Origin: Novosphingopyxis sp965218915
GTDB taxonomy: Bacteria; Pseudomonadota; Alphaproteobacteria; Sphingomonadales; Sphingomonadaceae
Assembly: GCF_965218915.1 (NCBI RefSeq)
Contig: NZ_OZ244708.1
Span: forward strand, 930,001 to 994,000
Length of the DNA stretch: 64,000 nt
Direction of reading: 5' to 3'
In this document: one piece after another, positions 16,207 through 24,801 of the stretch
Layout: each line of letters opens with the position of its first letter
Position numbering within the stretch: the stretch's first letter is position 1
The notes under the pieces: generated by a model
What the model was told of the DNA's origin: nothing
Seen by the model: the letters and a program-made list of their open reading frames with translations, nothing else
The model's database searches: none
Position numbers and translations under genes: made by a program

Positions 16207-17321
16207 CCGGCATCGAGCGCCCGGCTCATGAAAGCGATGTGGTGCGCGACCGGGATGTGCGGCCCGAAGTCGCGGAGCGTTCCTCCCGCATGCCGATTGT
16301 GCTGTTCGGTATCGCCGCGCTCGTTGCCGCGCTTCTCCTGTTCAACGCGCTCGATGCCCGCCGCCGCGCGCTGACGGCGCCACCGACGCGTCCGGCTCCG
16401 TCGGACCTGATCCTGCCGTCGCAGGCGCCGCCTGGTCTATTCGTTCCGCCGCTCGACGAGCCACCGGCATTTCAGCGTATCCCACCGCGTTTCGAACGCA
16501 CGATATCCGAACCCCCAGCGGAGCTTGCGCCAAGCTATTCACCGCCGCCGGAGCCAGCACCGCGCCAGGTTTACGAAGATTTCCAGAGCGGATCGCCACC
16601 GACCAACTTACTGCCCGAGCCACCGCCCCGCGTCTCGAACAGTCCGGTAATGGTGTTCGGCGAAGGCGCCAGCAGCAGATCAGCTAATCCGTCTCCGGTC
16701 GGCGGAGACCCCGCGTCGGACCGCCGGCCGGTCGATGTCTTCGATCGGGCACGCGCAGGACCCCTCCAGAATCCCACCACCACCGTGCCGCAGGGCACGC
16801 TGATCCCCGCCGTGCTCGAAACCGCGCTCGATTCCACCCGGGCCGGCCAGGCACGCGCGCTTGTTTCACGCAACGTGCGCGGGTTCGACGGCAAGAACGT
16901 GTTGATCCCGCGCGGCAGCCGGTTGTTCGGTGATTATCAGGCGGATGTCCAACCGGGTCAGAACCGCGCACTGATCCAGTGGACTCGGTTGGTGCGCCCG
17001 GACGGTGCGACCATCGCGCTCGACTCTCCGTCCGCGGATCCGCTCGGCCGTGCTGGAGTGAGGGGCAGCGTCAACAGCCATTTCTTCGCACGGTTCGGCG
17101 GTGCGATCCTGCAATCGATCCTGGACATCGGAACAAACGTGGCTTCGCGTAGCATCAGCGACGGTTCGGTCATCGTTGCCGTGCCGGGAAGCGCACGCGC
17201 CGCCGCCGGCGACACGCTGGCGCGAGACATCCCGCCTACCTTGAAGGTGAAACCCGGTGCGCGCGTCAGCGTGTTCGTCGCTCGCGATCTCGACTTTACC
17301 GCGGTGGAGAATGGCCGATGA
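16203..17321 (+). CDS. virB10: VirB10 T4SS core/channel protein
   Basis: The start is GTG 16203, overlapping the virB9 stop as GTGA. The 372-residue product has an N-terminal membrane segment (MPIVLFGIAALVAALLLFNAL), a long Pro-rich periplasmic linker, and the C-terminal TrbI/VirB10 beta-barrel domain (GTLIPAVLETALDSTRAGQ, SRNVRGFDGKNVLIPRGSRLFG, LKVKPGARVSVFVARDLDF). VirB10 spans the envelope and opens the outer pore. Confidence 0.95.
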   Translation: MTGIERPAHESDVVRDRDVRPEVAERSSRMPIVLFGIAALVAALLLFNALDARRRALTAPPTRPAPSDLILPSQAPPGLFVPPLDEPPAFQRIPPRFERTISEPPAELAPSYSPPPEPAPRQVYEDFQSGSPPTNLLPEPPPRVSNSPVMVFGEGASSRSANPSPVGGDPASDRRPVDVFDRARAGPLQNPTTTVPQGTLIPAVLETALDSTRAGQARALVSRNVRGFDGKNVLIPRGSRLFGDYQADVQPGQNRALIQWTRLVRPDGATIALDSPSADPLGRAGVRGSVNSHFFARFGGAILQSILDIGTNVASRSISDGSVIVAVPGSARAAAGDTLARDIPPTLKVKPGARVSVFVARDLDFTAVENGR

Positions 17322-18331
17322 GCAAGGTGGCCGCCAACGAGCCGGTCTATCTCACCAGCTATCTGGCGCCGCTCGCGGACATTTTGACACGGCCCGATGT
17401 TACCGACATCTATATCAATCGGCCGGGCGAATATTGGATCGAAACGCTGGGTGGTGCGCTTGAGCGCTTAGAGGATGCACGGCTCGGCGAAGTCGCGCTC
17501 GAACGGTTGTCCCGACAGATCGCCGCGATCGCACATCAGGGCATCAGCCGCGCCCACCCGATCCTGTCGGCCAGCTTGCCCGATGGATCGCGGGTGCAAA
17601 TCGTGTTCCCGCCAGCGACACGCGGCCCCGTCGCCATCGCCATCCGCAAGCATCTCGCGCGGGGCATGACGCTCGGCGATTATGAGGAAGGCGGCGCGTT
17701 CGAAAGCGTTAGCCGGGAGACCGGGGAAACGAGCGCCGTCACGCAATCGCTGCGCGACCTGCACCGCGAAGGCGCCTATGCCGAATTGCTGCGCCAGGCG
17801 GTCCGCGCTCGCAAAAACATTCTCATCGCGGGCGGCACATCCTCGGGCAAGACGACCTTCCTGAACGCGCTGCTCAAGGAAATACCAACCGAAGAACGGC
17901 TGATCACAATCGAAGACGCGCCCGAGCTGACCCAGAGTCACGCCAACATGATCGGCCTGATCGCAGCGCGCAGCATGCTGTCGGAAGCCGATGTCAGCGC
18001 CGAGGCGCTGCTGAACGCCGCGCTGCGGATGCGACCGGACCGCATCTTGCTTGGCGAGATTCGCGGGCCCGAAGCTTTCACCTTTTTGCGCGCGATCAAC
18101 AGCGGCCATCCCGGATCGATGACCACCATCCATGCCGACAGTCCGCGTCTGGCGGTCGAGCAGATGGCACTGCTGGTGATGCAATCGGGCGCGCGGCTCA
18201 GCCGGCAGGATGTGGCGCATTATATCCGCAGCACGATCGACATCTTCGTCCAGCTCGGGCGGCGCAGCGGCAAGCGCTTCGTCGAAGCTGTGATGCTGGG
18301 CGATCAACTGGCCGGACGGAGCGCCGACTGA
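17318..18331 (+). CDS. virB11: VirB11 T4SS traffic ATPase
   Basis: The 337-residue product carries Walker A GGTSSGKTT (about residues 172-180), the Asp box ITIEDAPEL, Walker B RPDRILLGEIRGPEAF and a His box SGHPGSMTTIHADSP. These identify the VirB11 hexameric ATPase. It drives pilus biogenesis and substrate transfer. Overlaps of ATGA with virB10 and by one base with the next gene indicate one transcript. Confidence 0.96.
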   Translation: MSKVAANEPVYLTSYLAPLADILTRPDVTDIYINRPGEYWIETLGGALERLEDARLGEVALERLSRQIAAIAHQGISRAHPILSASLPDGSRVQIVFPPATRGPVAIAIRKHLARGMTLGDYEEGGAFESVSRETGETSAVTQSLRDLHREGAYAELLRQAVRARKNILIAGGTSSGKTTFLNALLKEIPTEERLITIEDAPELTQSHANMIGLIAARSMLSEADVSAEALLNAALRMRPDRILLGEIRGPEAFTFLRAINSGHPGSMTTIHADSPRLAVEQMALLVMQSGARLSRQDVAHYIRSTIDIFVQLGRRSGKRFVEAVMLGDQLAGRSAD

Positions 18332-18690
18332 TGCAGCCGAGCCTGTTCGATCCGTCCGGCAGCAACGCGGTCGTCGAGGCCGCTTTGTGGGTGCAGCGCC
18401 TGCTGCTTGGCTCGCTGGCGACCAGCATCGCGGTCATCGCGGTCGCCTGGCTGGGGTTCATGATGCTGCAGGGCAGCGTCTCGATCCGCCGCGGGACGCA
18501 GCTGCTCGCGGGATGTTTTATCCTGTTCGGCGCGGCCAGCATCGCACAGGGGCTCGCTGGGCTGGCGCAGCGTGAGGGTGGGCGAGAGGCGATCGCCGCC
18601 GACTACCGTCCTGCGGCAACCGTCTCTCCGCAGGCCACTGAGTTGGCTCCGTACGATCCGTATGCAGGAGCATCGGTGCCGGTACGTTGA
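18331..18690 (+). CDS. Second VirB2/TrbC-like pilin or accessory
   Basis: The 119-residue product has two hydrophobic segments (LLLGSLATSIAVIAVAWLGFMML and QLLAGCFILFGAASIAQGLAGL) with a short basic loop (QGSVSIRRGT), the same plan as virB2 at 10532. It lacks a clear signal peptide and has a proline-rich tail. It shares one base with the virB11 stop. A second pilin-like gene at the operon end is unusual; it could be a minor pilin or a membrane adaptor. Confidence 0.8.
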   Translation: MQPSLFDPSGSNAVVEAALWVQRLLLGSLATSIAVIAVAWLGFMMLQGSVSIRRGTQLLAGCFILFGAASIAQGLAGLAQREGGREAIAADYRPAATVSPQATELAPYDPYAGASVPVR

Positions 18691-18793
18691 AAGCCGAGCC
18701 TAATAGCTGATCCGGCAAGATGTTAATCGCTGCCATGCCCCACGCGTGGTTAAAATTGGCTCCTGCCCGAGTCAAAATCTAAAAACACAAATC

Positions 18794-19036
18794 TTAATTG
18801 CCTGAATAAAAGATCGCGTTACCATCGCACAAGGTGTCATAGGCTTTGCACTGCCGCTTCGCCGACCGTCAAATGGAAGGCGAACGGTCGCCATCGGGCA
18901 TCAACAAGACAGTGAAGCTTACTAGTGAACCCGACCCGCGAGCGGCCCAGATCTCTTCGACGATCTCTCTTTTTCCGCCCGCTACGGAGACGTGGGCACG
19001 AACAGTGGTGCTGTCGATGCTGTAATGGCCGCTGTC
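18794..19036 (-). pseudogene. IS5-family transposase remnant
   Basis: The minus strand contains broken pieces of an IS5-type transposase in two frames: DSGHYSIDSTTVRAHVSVAGG, then SRVGFTSKLHCLVDARWRPFAFHLT, then CKAYDTLCDGNAIFYSGN and a stop. The DST motif is the first catalytic Asp region. Frameshifts separate the pieces, and the N-terminal part is missing, replaced by a virB2 fragment. No terminal repeats were recognised. Confidence 0.75.
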
Positions 19037-19170
19037 CTGAAGCCAGGAGGCTGCGGAAAAGATGACCCCGGAGCCGGCGGGATCGCCTAATTGGGCGGCG
19101 GAGTTGCGGACGACGCGCACAGAATAGCCAATAGCATGAAGCAGCGCAGTGTTGCTTTGATTGCGACCAT
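19037..19170 (-). pseudogene. Truncated virB2 copy joined to IS5 remnant
   Basis: A minus-strand ATG at 19170, with GGGAGG upstream, starts a signal-peptide-like sequence (TLRCFMLLAILCASS). After a frameshift, AQLGDPAGSGVIFSAASWLQ follows, nearly identical to the N-terminus of the virB2 protein encoded at 10532. The copy stops at the IS5 remnant. It shows that a second virB-type operon start once lay in the opposite orientation. The bases from 19171 to 19435 contain no intact gene. Confidence 0.7.
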
Positions 19171-19435
19171 GTATCCTCCCGGGCGGCAGATCGATGATGC
19201 ACTTCGGCCAGCTTTTTGCCAACCGTTGATTTCCGCCAAAGTCTTTTGGGACCCATGTCGCTCGAATTGTGAATTCGTTCGTTTATTGCCATCATTGGCC
19301 CCATGTTTGTAGCGGAGGCCCGGCTAATATCGTTCAAAATTGGCTCTCCAAATTTGGATTGACAACAGAACGAAAAGAGCCACAGACGTTTGATAATCAA
19401 GACCATTGAATGGCCTGATTCTCGGGGGACGAATT

Positions 19436-19789
19436 ATGCGGAACCATCGCGCTGCGCTCTTGTACTCGATTTCCGCTTGCTCGCTAGTTGCAGTACCTTC
19501 GGCTGCGCTGTCCAGTGACACCGTCATCTATGTCTATGATGCGCTTGGCCGGTTGACCATGACGACGGTTTCGGGCGGTGTGAGCAATGGAAGCGCCGCT
19601 TCACTATGCTATGATGCCGCTGGCAACCGGAAAGTTTTCAAAGCTAGCAAGACTGGAGCTGTCGCGAATTGTGGCGGAGGAACTACTCCGCCGCCGCCCC
19701 CGGCTCCACCACCTCCGCCGCCTCCACCACCTCCGCCGCCGCCCCCGGTGATTTGCTGGGAAAACGGTCAGCGAGTGCCGTGTGAATAA
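19436..19789 (+). CDS. Small exported YD-repeat/polyproline protein, locus 2
   Basis: ATG 19436 follows a CGGGGGA ribosome-binding site and opens a signal peptide (RAALLYSISACSLVAVPSAALSS). One YD repeat follows (VIYVYDALGRLTMTT and LCYDAAGNRKVFKAS), then about 17 prolines and a short Cys-containing tail (VICWENGQRVPCE). It matches the first half of the 9446-10090 product without the Calx-beta domain. It heads Rhs locus 2 and is probably co-transcribed with the Rhs genes. Confidence 0.83.
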   Translation: MRNHRAALLYSISACSLVAVPSAALSSDTVIYVYDALGRLTMTTVSGGVSNGSAASLCYDAAGNRKVFKASKTGAVANCGGGTTPPPPPAPPPPPPPPPPPPPPVICWENGQRVPCE

Positions 19790-19832
19790 GTGGTGGTGCC
19801 TGAAACGAAAGAATAGAGTGGAGGGGATGGCA

Positions 19833-21794
19833 ATGCTGAGGCGATCAAGTTCTAAATCCATTGTGGATCTGCACGTCTCTATGGAATTACGGCTCAGTGT
19901 TTCCGCCAGACAATTGCGTTCCGCACGGGCTAACAAGGCGCAAACATGCATAGTCCGCGCGCTCACGTTGGTGTTCCTGTGTCAAACGGCGTCACTACCA
20001 GCTTATGGTCAGCTTTCCCCGCCTCCACGCCACGACGCCCGCTCTCCTACGGGCGTGAGTTATCGTGGGGGCGGCTTTGTCTTCGAGGAAGAGGATTTGA
20101 CGATCGGCGACGAGGCGAACGGGCTCACGCTTGTGCGTAGCTACAACAGCGCCTCGGATGGTCAGTCGGATCCGTTCAACGCCGCGGTTGGCTGGACCCA
20201 CTCTTTCAACATCTATATTTCCGTCCAACCCCTGCCACAAGAGCCGGAGGTCCTGCAGCCGCCAAATTATTACGGGCGCTGTGTTTATAACATAGTTGGT
20301 GGAGCGGCCGCAGTCGGGTTTGTTTTTACCGGCTCAAATCCGCCGCAGTCCACCAGTTGCGGCGGGGTCAGGGCGGGTACCTATGCGCCGTTGACCCCTG
20401 CTGGCTCCAAGCTCGAACTGATTGGCGACAGCACGAACTACTATCGCTACACAGGCGCCGATGGTTCGGTCATCGCCTTCGCGCCGGGCGCCGCGGCGCG
20501 CGCGGTAAGCTGGACCAAGCCCGATGGCACAAGAATGGACTTTACCTATTCGAGCGGTACCACGGGCACTATCAAAAGCGTCTTCAGCAATCGGGGCTGG
20601 GCGATTCTCTTCGAAGGGGCAGGTAAGGCCTGCGCGGTCAATCGGGCGCAGACTTACATCACGCCGACCTCAGCGTGTCCGGCCGGAGCGCAGGCGGTCA
20701 CCTATACCTATTCGCCGGGAACGTATGTGACGAGCTGGAACTTGATGACTAGCGCTACCAAGGCTGGAGCGACGCGCTATTATCAGTATGCCGCCAACGA
20801 TCATGTGAACTGCATCAAAGATCCAGGTGAGTCGCTCTGCCGTATTCAGAATACTTATAGCAATTGTCCGGAAGATCCCCACAATCCTTACAAGCAACCC
20901 AACATACATCTTCACGATGCCGTTACCAGCCAAACTGACGGGGCGGGACGAAGGTACAGCTATGCTTATTCCCCGGACAGTTGCCCGCAATGGCCGTGGG
21001 TGACCGACCCCGATTACCGGCCTTTCGTCGAAGTGACGACAACGGTCACGGAGAGCGGTGTTCCCGGGACCACGGTCGCGGTCACCGACTCCGCCGCGAA
21101 CCTAGCTTCGCTGACCGATCCCTTGGGCAGTAAGTCCCGGTTTATCTACGATGCGTCAAGCACCTACGCCTACGAATCCGGCGACCTCAACCAGATAATC
21201 TATCCTGAAGCGAACTCGGTGTATGTTACGAAGGATGCAAGGGGCAACATTATCTCGAGCGTCACCAAGCCCAAGCCCGGGTCGCCCCTTGTCAACCTCA
21301 CGACGGCCGCTGCCTATCCGTCTACGTGCTCCAACATCGTTACATGTAATAAACCGACTTCGGTGAAGGACGCGCGCGGCGCGGTGACGAGCTTCACGTA
21401 CGATACCACGCATGGCGGCGTACTCATCGAATCTGGACCGGCAGATGGTAACGGCGTCAGTCCGGTGACGCGATCGACGTACGTCCAGCGAACTGCCTGG
21501 CTAAAAAACAGTTCAGGGGGGTATGCGCCTGCCTCCTCCCCGGTTTGGATTTTGAGCGCGACCCGTACCTGCGTGTCGACCGAGACGATAGGCAATGGCT
21601 GCGCTGGCGGAAGCGCTGACGAGGTGGTGACGAGCTATGATTATGGTCCGGACGGCGGACCCAATAATCTGCTGCTCCGCGGCATGGCGGTGACGGCGGA
21701 CGGGCAGACGCTGCGGACCTGTTATGGCTATGACTTATATGGTCGCAAGATCAGCGAGACGTCGCCGAACGCCAATCTGGCGAGCTGTCCGTGA
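19833..21794 (+). CDS. Exported Rhs N-terminal half, locus 2
   Basis: The frame is open from GTG 19782, but ATG 19833 has a better ribosome-binding site (GGAGGGG) and is used here. A signal-like hydrophobic segment ends at LPAYGQ. The rest resembles the N-terminal part of Rhs/YD-repeat shells: GVSYRGGGFVFEEEDLTIGDEANGLTLVRSYNS (DUF6531-like), several YD repeats, and an end at SPNANLASCP. It lacks the Rhs-associated core. Its stop overlaps the next Rhs gene as GTGA, so the two halves are coupled. The split is not an obvious frameshift because the second half has its own signal peptide. Confidence 0.88.
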   Translation: MLRRSSSKSIVDLHVSMELRLSVSARQLRSARANKAQTCIVRALTLVFLCQTASLPAYGQLSPPPRHDARSPTGVSYRGGGFVFEEEDLTIGDEANGLTLVRSYNSASDGQSDPFNAAVGWTHSFNIYISVQPLPQEPEVLQPPNYYGRCVYNIVGGAAAVGFVFTGSNPPQSTSCGGVRAGTYAPLTPAGSKLELIGDSTNYYRYTGADGSVIAFAPGAAARAVSWTKPDGTRMDFTYSSGTTGTIKSVFSNRGWAILFEGAGKACAVNRAQTYITPTSACPAGAQAVTYTYSPGTYVTSWNLMTSATKAGATRYYQYAANDHVNCIKDPGESLCRIQNTYSNCPEDPHNPYKQPNIHLHDAVTSQTDGAGRRYSYAYSPDSCPQWPWVTDPDYRPFVEVTTTVTESGVPGTTVAVTDSAANLASLTDPLGSKSRFIYDASSTYAYESGDLNQIIYPEANSVYVTKDARGNIISSVTKPKPGSPLVNLTTAAAYPSTCSNIVTCNKPTSVKDARGAVTSFTYDTTHGGVLIESGPADGNGVSPVTRSTYVQRTAWLKNSSGGYAPASSPVWILSATRTCVSTETIGNGCAGGSADEVVTSYDYGPDGGPNNLLLRGMAVTADGQTLRTCYGYDLYGRKISETSPNANLASCP

Positions 21795-21817
21795 GCGGTG
21801 CCGGGGGGAGACACGGG

Positions 21818-24433
21818 ATGGTGCATCGTCTGACGGGATTGGCACTGGGCGCGGCGGTTCTGTCACTGCCGCTGGCGGGCGCGCCTGTGCATGCGCAAGC
21901 CTCGCCCTCGCCTTATACGAGCGCGATGCGTTACGATGCGATGGGGCGCGTGACGGGAACGATCGCGCCGGATCCGGATGGGTCTGGTCCGCTCAAATAT
22001 GCGGCGACGCGCACGACCTATGATGCTGCGGGGCGGCCGATCAAGGTGGAGACGGGCGAGTTGGTGACGTGGAAGGCGGAGACGATTGCGCCATCGGCCT
22101 GGCCGTTGGGTCCCACCGAGTTCACGCTGCTGTCCTATGTCGAGACGAGCTATGATGTGATGAGCAGCAAGCGTGTGGAGATCGTCAAGGGCTCGAACAA
22201 CGTGGCGGTCTCGGCGACGCAATATAGCTATAACGATCAGGGCCTCATGGAATGCACCGCGGTGCGGATGAACCCGGCGCGCTTTACCAGTCTTCCGGCG
22301 AGCGCCTGCACGCTGGGCGTGGAGGGTTCGCAGGGGCCGGACCGGATCACGAAAAATATCTACGATGCGGCCGGGCAGCTGCTGCAGGTCCGCAAGGCGG
22401 TGGGCACGCCGCTGGAGCAGGCCTATGCGAGCTATGAGTATACGCTCAACGGCCAGCGCAGGAGCGTTGTCGATGCCAATGGCAACAAGGCGAGCATGAC
22501 CTATGACGGGTTCGATCGTCAGGTGAAATGGAACTTCCCACACAAGACGAGCGTCGGGGCGGTCAGCACCACCGACTACGAGCAATATGGCTATGACGCA
22601 AACGGCAACCGGACGAGCCTGAGGAAGCGTGACGGATCGACGCTGAGCTATCAATATGATGCGCTGAACCGGATGATCAAAAAGGTGGTGCCGCCGCGTT
22701 CGGGATTGACCGCCGCGCAGACGCGCGATGTGTTCTACGGCTATGACCTGCGCGGTCTGCAGACCTATGCGCGGTTCGACAGCGTTAGCGGCGAAGGGGT
22801 GAGCACGGTCTATGACGGGTTCGGCCGGGTCGCCTCGAACACGATCACCATGGGCGGGCAAAGCCGTACGCTGAGCCATCTGTATGACAAGGATGGGGGC
22901 CGTATCCGGATCACCCATCCGGACGGCAAATATTTTACCTATGGCTATGACGGCCTGGACCGGGCGACCTCGATCGCGGCGCAGGGTTCGACCACCATCG
23001 CAACGGTTGGTTACAACAATCGCGGCAGCCGCGCCTCGCTCGGCACGGGCATCGGCACGACCTATGGCTATGACGTGGCCGGGCGGCTGTCCTCGCTGGC
23101 GCACGGGCTGGCGGGCACTGCGGCCGATATGAGCTGGAGCTATGGCTATAACCCGGCAACGCAGCTCATCCAGCAGACGCGCAGCAACGATGCCTATGCG
23201 TTCCCCAAGATGGATGCGGACCGGTCTTATGCGGTGAACGGGCTGAACCAATACAGCTCGGTGAGCGGGCGCAGCTATGGCTATGACCTCAACGGCAATC
23301 TGACCTCGGACGGCGATACGAGCTATCTCTACGACGTGGAGAACCGGCTGGTATCGGGAAGCGGCGCGGCGAACGGTACGGTCGGCGCGCAGCTGACTTA
23401 CGATCCCTTGGGGCGGCTGTGGCAGATCGCGGGGCTGCAGGGCACGCAGCGGCTGCTCTACGACGGCGATGCGCTGGTGGCCGAATATGACGCGGCGGGC
23501 ACGCTTCAGCGGCGCTATGTCCATGGGCCCGGGGTGGACGAGCCGCTGGTCTGGTATGAGGGCGCGGGCACCGCTGCATCGAACCTTCGCCAGCTGCGCG
23601 CCGATCGTCAGGGCTCGATCGTGGCGATCGCCGACAGCTTGGGCAATGGCATCGCGATCAACGCCTATGACGATTACGGCGTCCCCAAATATGAGAATAG
23701 CGGGCGGTTCCAGTATACCGGGCAGCTCATGATCCGCGAGCTCGGGCTGTATTATTACAAAGCCCGGTTCTACTCCGCCGCGCTCGGCCGGTTCCTCCAG
23801 ACCGATCCCATAGGCTACGAGGACCAGGTGAACCTCTATGCCTATGTCGCAAACGATCCCATCAATGGGAGGGATCCGACGGGGATGCAGGGTTGCAGCG
23901 ATGCGGGAAGTGGCGATCAGGCTGGATTGGGGGGCCAGTGCGTGGACGCTTCAAGCTACAATGAGAAGAAGGACGGGACGGCCACCACTGTGAGCACCCC
24001 CGAGATTGATACATCTGCTCGCCAGAATATGTCGAGCATTGCGAACGACGCGGGTCCCAATGAGAACATTGCCCAATTTGATCAAACCGGTTCGGAGGTG
24101 GCCTTCACGCCATTAAGCACAAAAACGACCGAGGGCGGCGAAACGACCCAAGGTCGCGCGACTGCTATTGGAAACCCAGATGCTGTTGGTCACTCTCATC
24201 CGGACTTGGGAAACAAGCCAAACATTACACCGGGCTACGAGAATCGCAGGATCGGCGATCATGTCCAGGTTAATGCTGGCCGTCCCAACTACATTATTAA
24301 CAGTGGCTCCGTCATCGTCATTGAAAGATCACAAGGTCAATTCCGTGCGAGAGTTATTTCAGGAAATCCGAGCGCGAGAGAAATGCGAGTCGTAAGGCAG
24401 CAGCTGAATAGGCTCCAGCGAGGATCAAGATGA
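21818..24433 (+). CDS. Exported Rhs C-terminal half with element-borne tip, locus 2
   Basis: ATG 21818 is preferred (GGGGGGAG upstream, then signal peptide VHRLTGLALGAAVLSLPLAGAPVHAQ); GTG 21791 overlaps the previous stop and is an alternative. YD repeats fill residues 30-640. The Rhs-associated core ends with GRFLQTDPIGYEDQVNLYAYVANDPINGRDPTG near residue 690. The 15-bp element core begins on the last base of the Tyr codon before VANDP, so the final 190 residues come from the inserted element. The tip contains VGHSHPDLG at about residues 790-798 and GDHVQVNAGRPNYIINSGSVIVIE, resembling HxHP-type DUF4329/JAB-like domains. It may be a metal-dependent hydrolase; activity is unknown. Confidence 0.88.
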   Translation: MVHRLTGLALGAAVLSLPLAGAPVHAQASPSPYTSAMRYDAMGRVTGTIAPDPDGSGPLKYAATRTTYDAAGRPIKVETGELVTWKAETIAPSAWPLGPTEFTLLSYVETSYDVMSSKRVEIVKGSNNVAVSATQYSYNDQGLMECTAVRMNPARFTSLPASACTLGVEGSQGPDRITKNIYDAAGQLLQVRKAVGTPLEQAYASYEYTLNGQRRSVVDANGNKASMTYDGFDRQVKWNFPHKTSVGAVSTTDYEQYGYDANGNRTSLRKRDGSTLSYQYDALNRMIKKVVPPRSGLTAAQTRDVFYGYDLRGLQTYARFDSVSGEGVSTVYDGFGRVASNTITMGGQSRTLSHLYDKDGGRIRITHPDGKYFTYGYDGLDRATSIAAQGSTTIATVGYNNRGSRASLGTGIGTTYGYDVAGRLSSLAHGLAGTAADMSWSYGYNPATQLIQQTRSNDAYAFPKMDADRSYAVNGLNQYSSVSGRSYGYDLNGNLTSDGDTSYLYDVENRLVSGSGAANGTVGAQLTYDPLGRLWQIAGLQGTQRLLYDGDALVAEYDAAGTLQRRYVHGPGVDEPLVWYEGAGTAASNLRQLRADRQGSIVAIADSLGNGIAINAYDDYGVPKYENSGRFQYTGQLMIRELGLYYYKARFYSAALGRFLQTDPIGYEDQVNLYAYVANDPINGRDPTGMQGCSDAGSGDQAGLGGQCVDASSYNEKKDGTATTVSTPEIDTSARQNMSSIANDAGPNENIAQFDQTGSEVAFTPLSTKTTEGGETTQGRATAIGNPDAVGHSHPDLGNKPNITPGYENRRIGDHVQVNAGRPNYIINSGSVIVIERSQGQFRARVISGNPSAREMRVVRQQLNRLQRGSR
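23845..23859 (+). other. Left attachment core of the rhs-tip element (attL)
   Basis: The 15-bp core TGTCGCAAACGATCC spans codons for V-A-N-D-P at the end of the Rhs core. It recurs at 30357 and 36869, exactly 6512 bases apart each time, and marks where sequence identity between copies begins. Confidence 0.88.
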
Positions 24434-24801
24434 GAATTACAAAAACTATATTGATGGTAATTATGGTTGGCGTTACGCTTTCATCTTGTGTCACAGATGG
24501 TCGAGATGATGTGTATTCTGCGATTGAGGGGCGAGTTGAAAATGACGGCAAATCGCTAACCCTACGTGGTCTCCTGAAGACAAATAGTGGGTTCTACAAT
24601 CTGTTCTCCAGTGACCGGAAGGAATGCATTGGACTCTTGTTGACCGACAGTCAGAGGCAGAGTTACGAGGCTTTGGTTGATCAAAAGGTGGTGGTCACCG
24701 GAAACTTGGATGCAGAAGGGTGCGGGCGCGACGGCATATGCGTCGAGCATATCTGCGGACCCACAATCCTTACAGATGTATCTGTCTCGCCTGCTTCATA
24801 G
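24430..24801 (+). CDS. Lipoprotein, likely immunity for the element-borne tip (copy 1)
   Basis: The ATG overlaps the Rhs stop as ATGA, so translation is coupled. The 123-residue product has a lipoprotein signal (ILMVIMVGVTLSSC, lipobox LSSC with Cys at residue 20) and a small domain (YSAIEGRVENDGKSLTLRGLL, VVVTGNLDAEGCGRDGICVEHICG) with four more cysteines that could form disulfides. Its position fits an immunity protein, and its location implies the tip acts in the periplasm or on the envelope. No family was recognised. Confidence 0.78.
   Translation: MRITKTILMVIMVGVTLSSCVTDGRDDVYSAIEGRVENDGKSLTLRGLLKTNSGFYNLFSSDRKECIGLLLTDSQRQSYEALVDQKVVVTGNLDAEGCGRDGICVEHICGPTILTDVSVSPAS

Noticed and set aside
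21863..23524. 553-codon minus-strand frame opposite the Rhs-2 core
   Set aside because: The plus strand carries YD repeats with signal peptide; the minus product is repetitive Arg/Ile-rich sequence without motifs.
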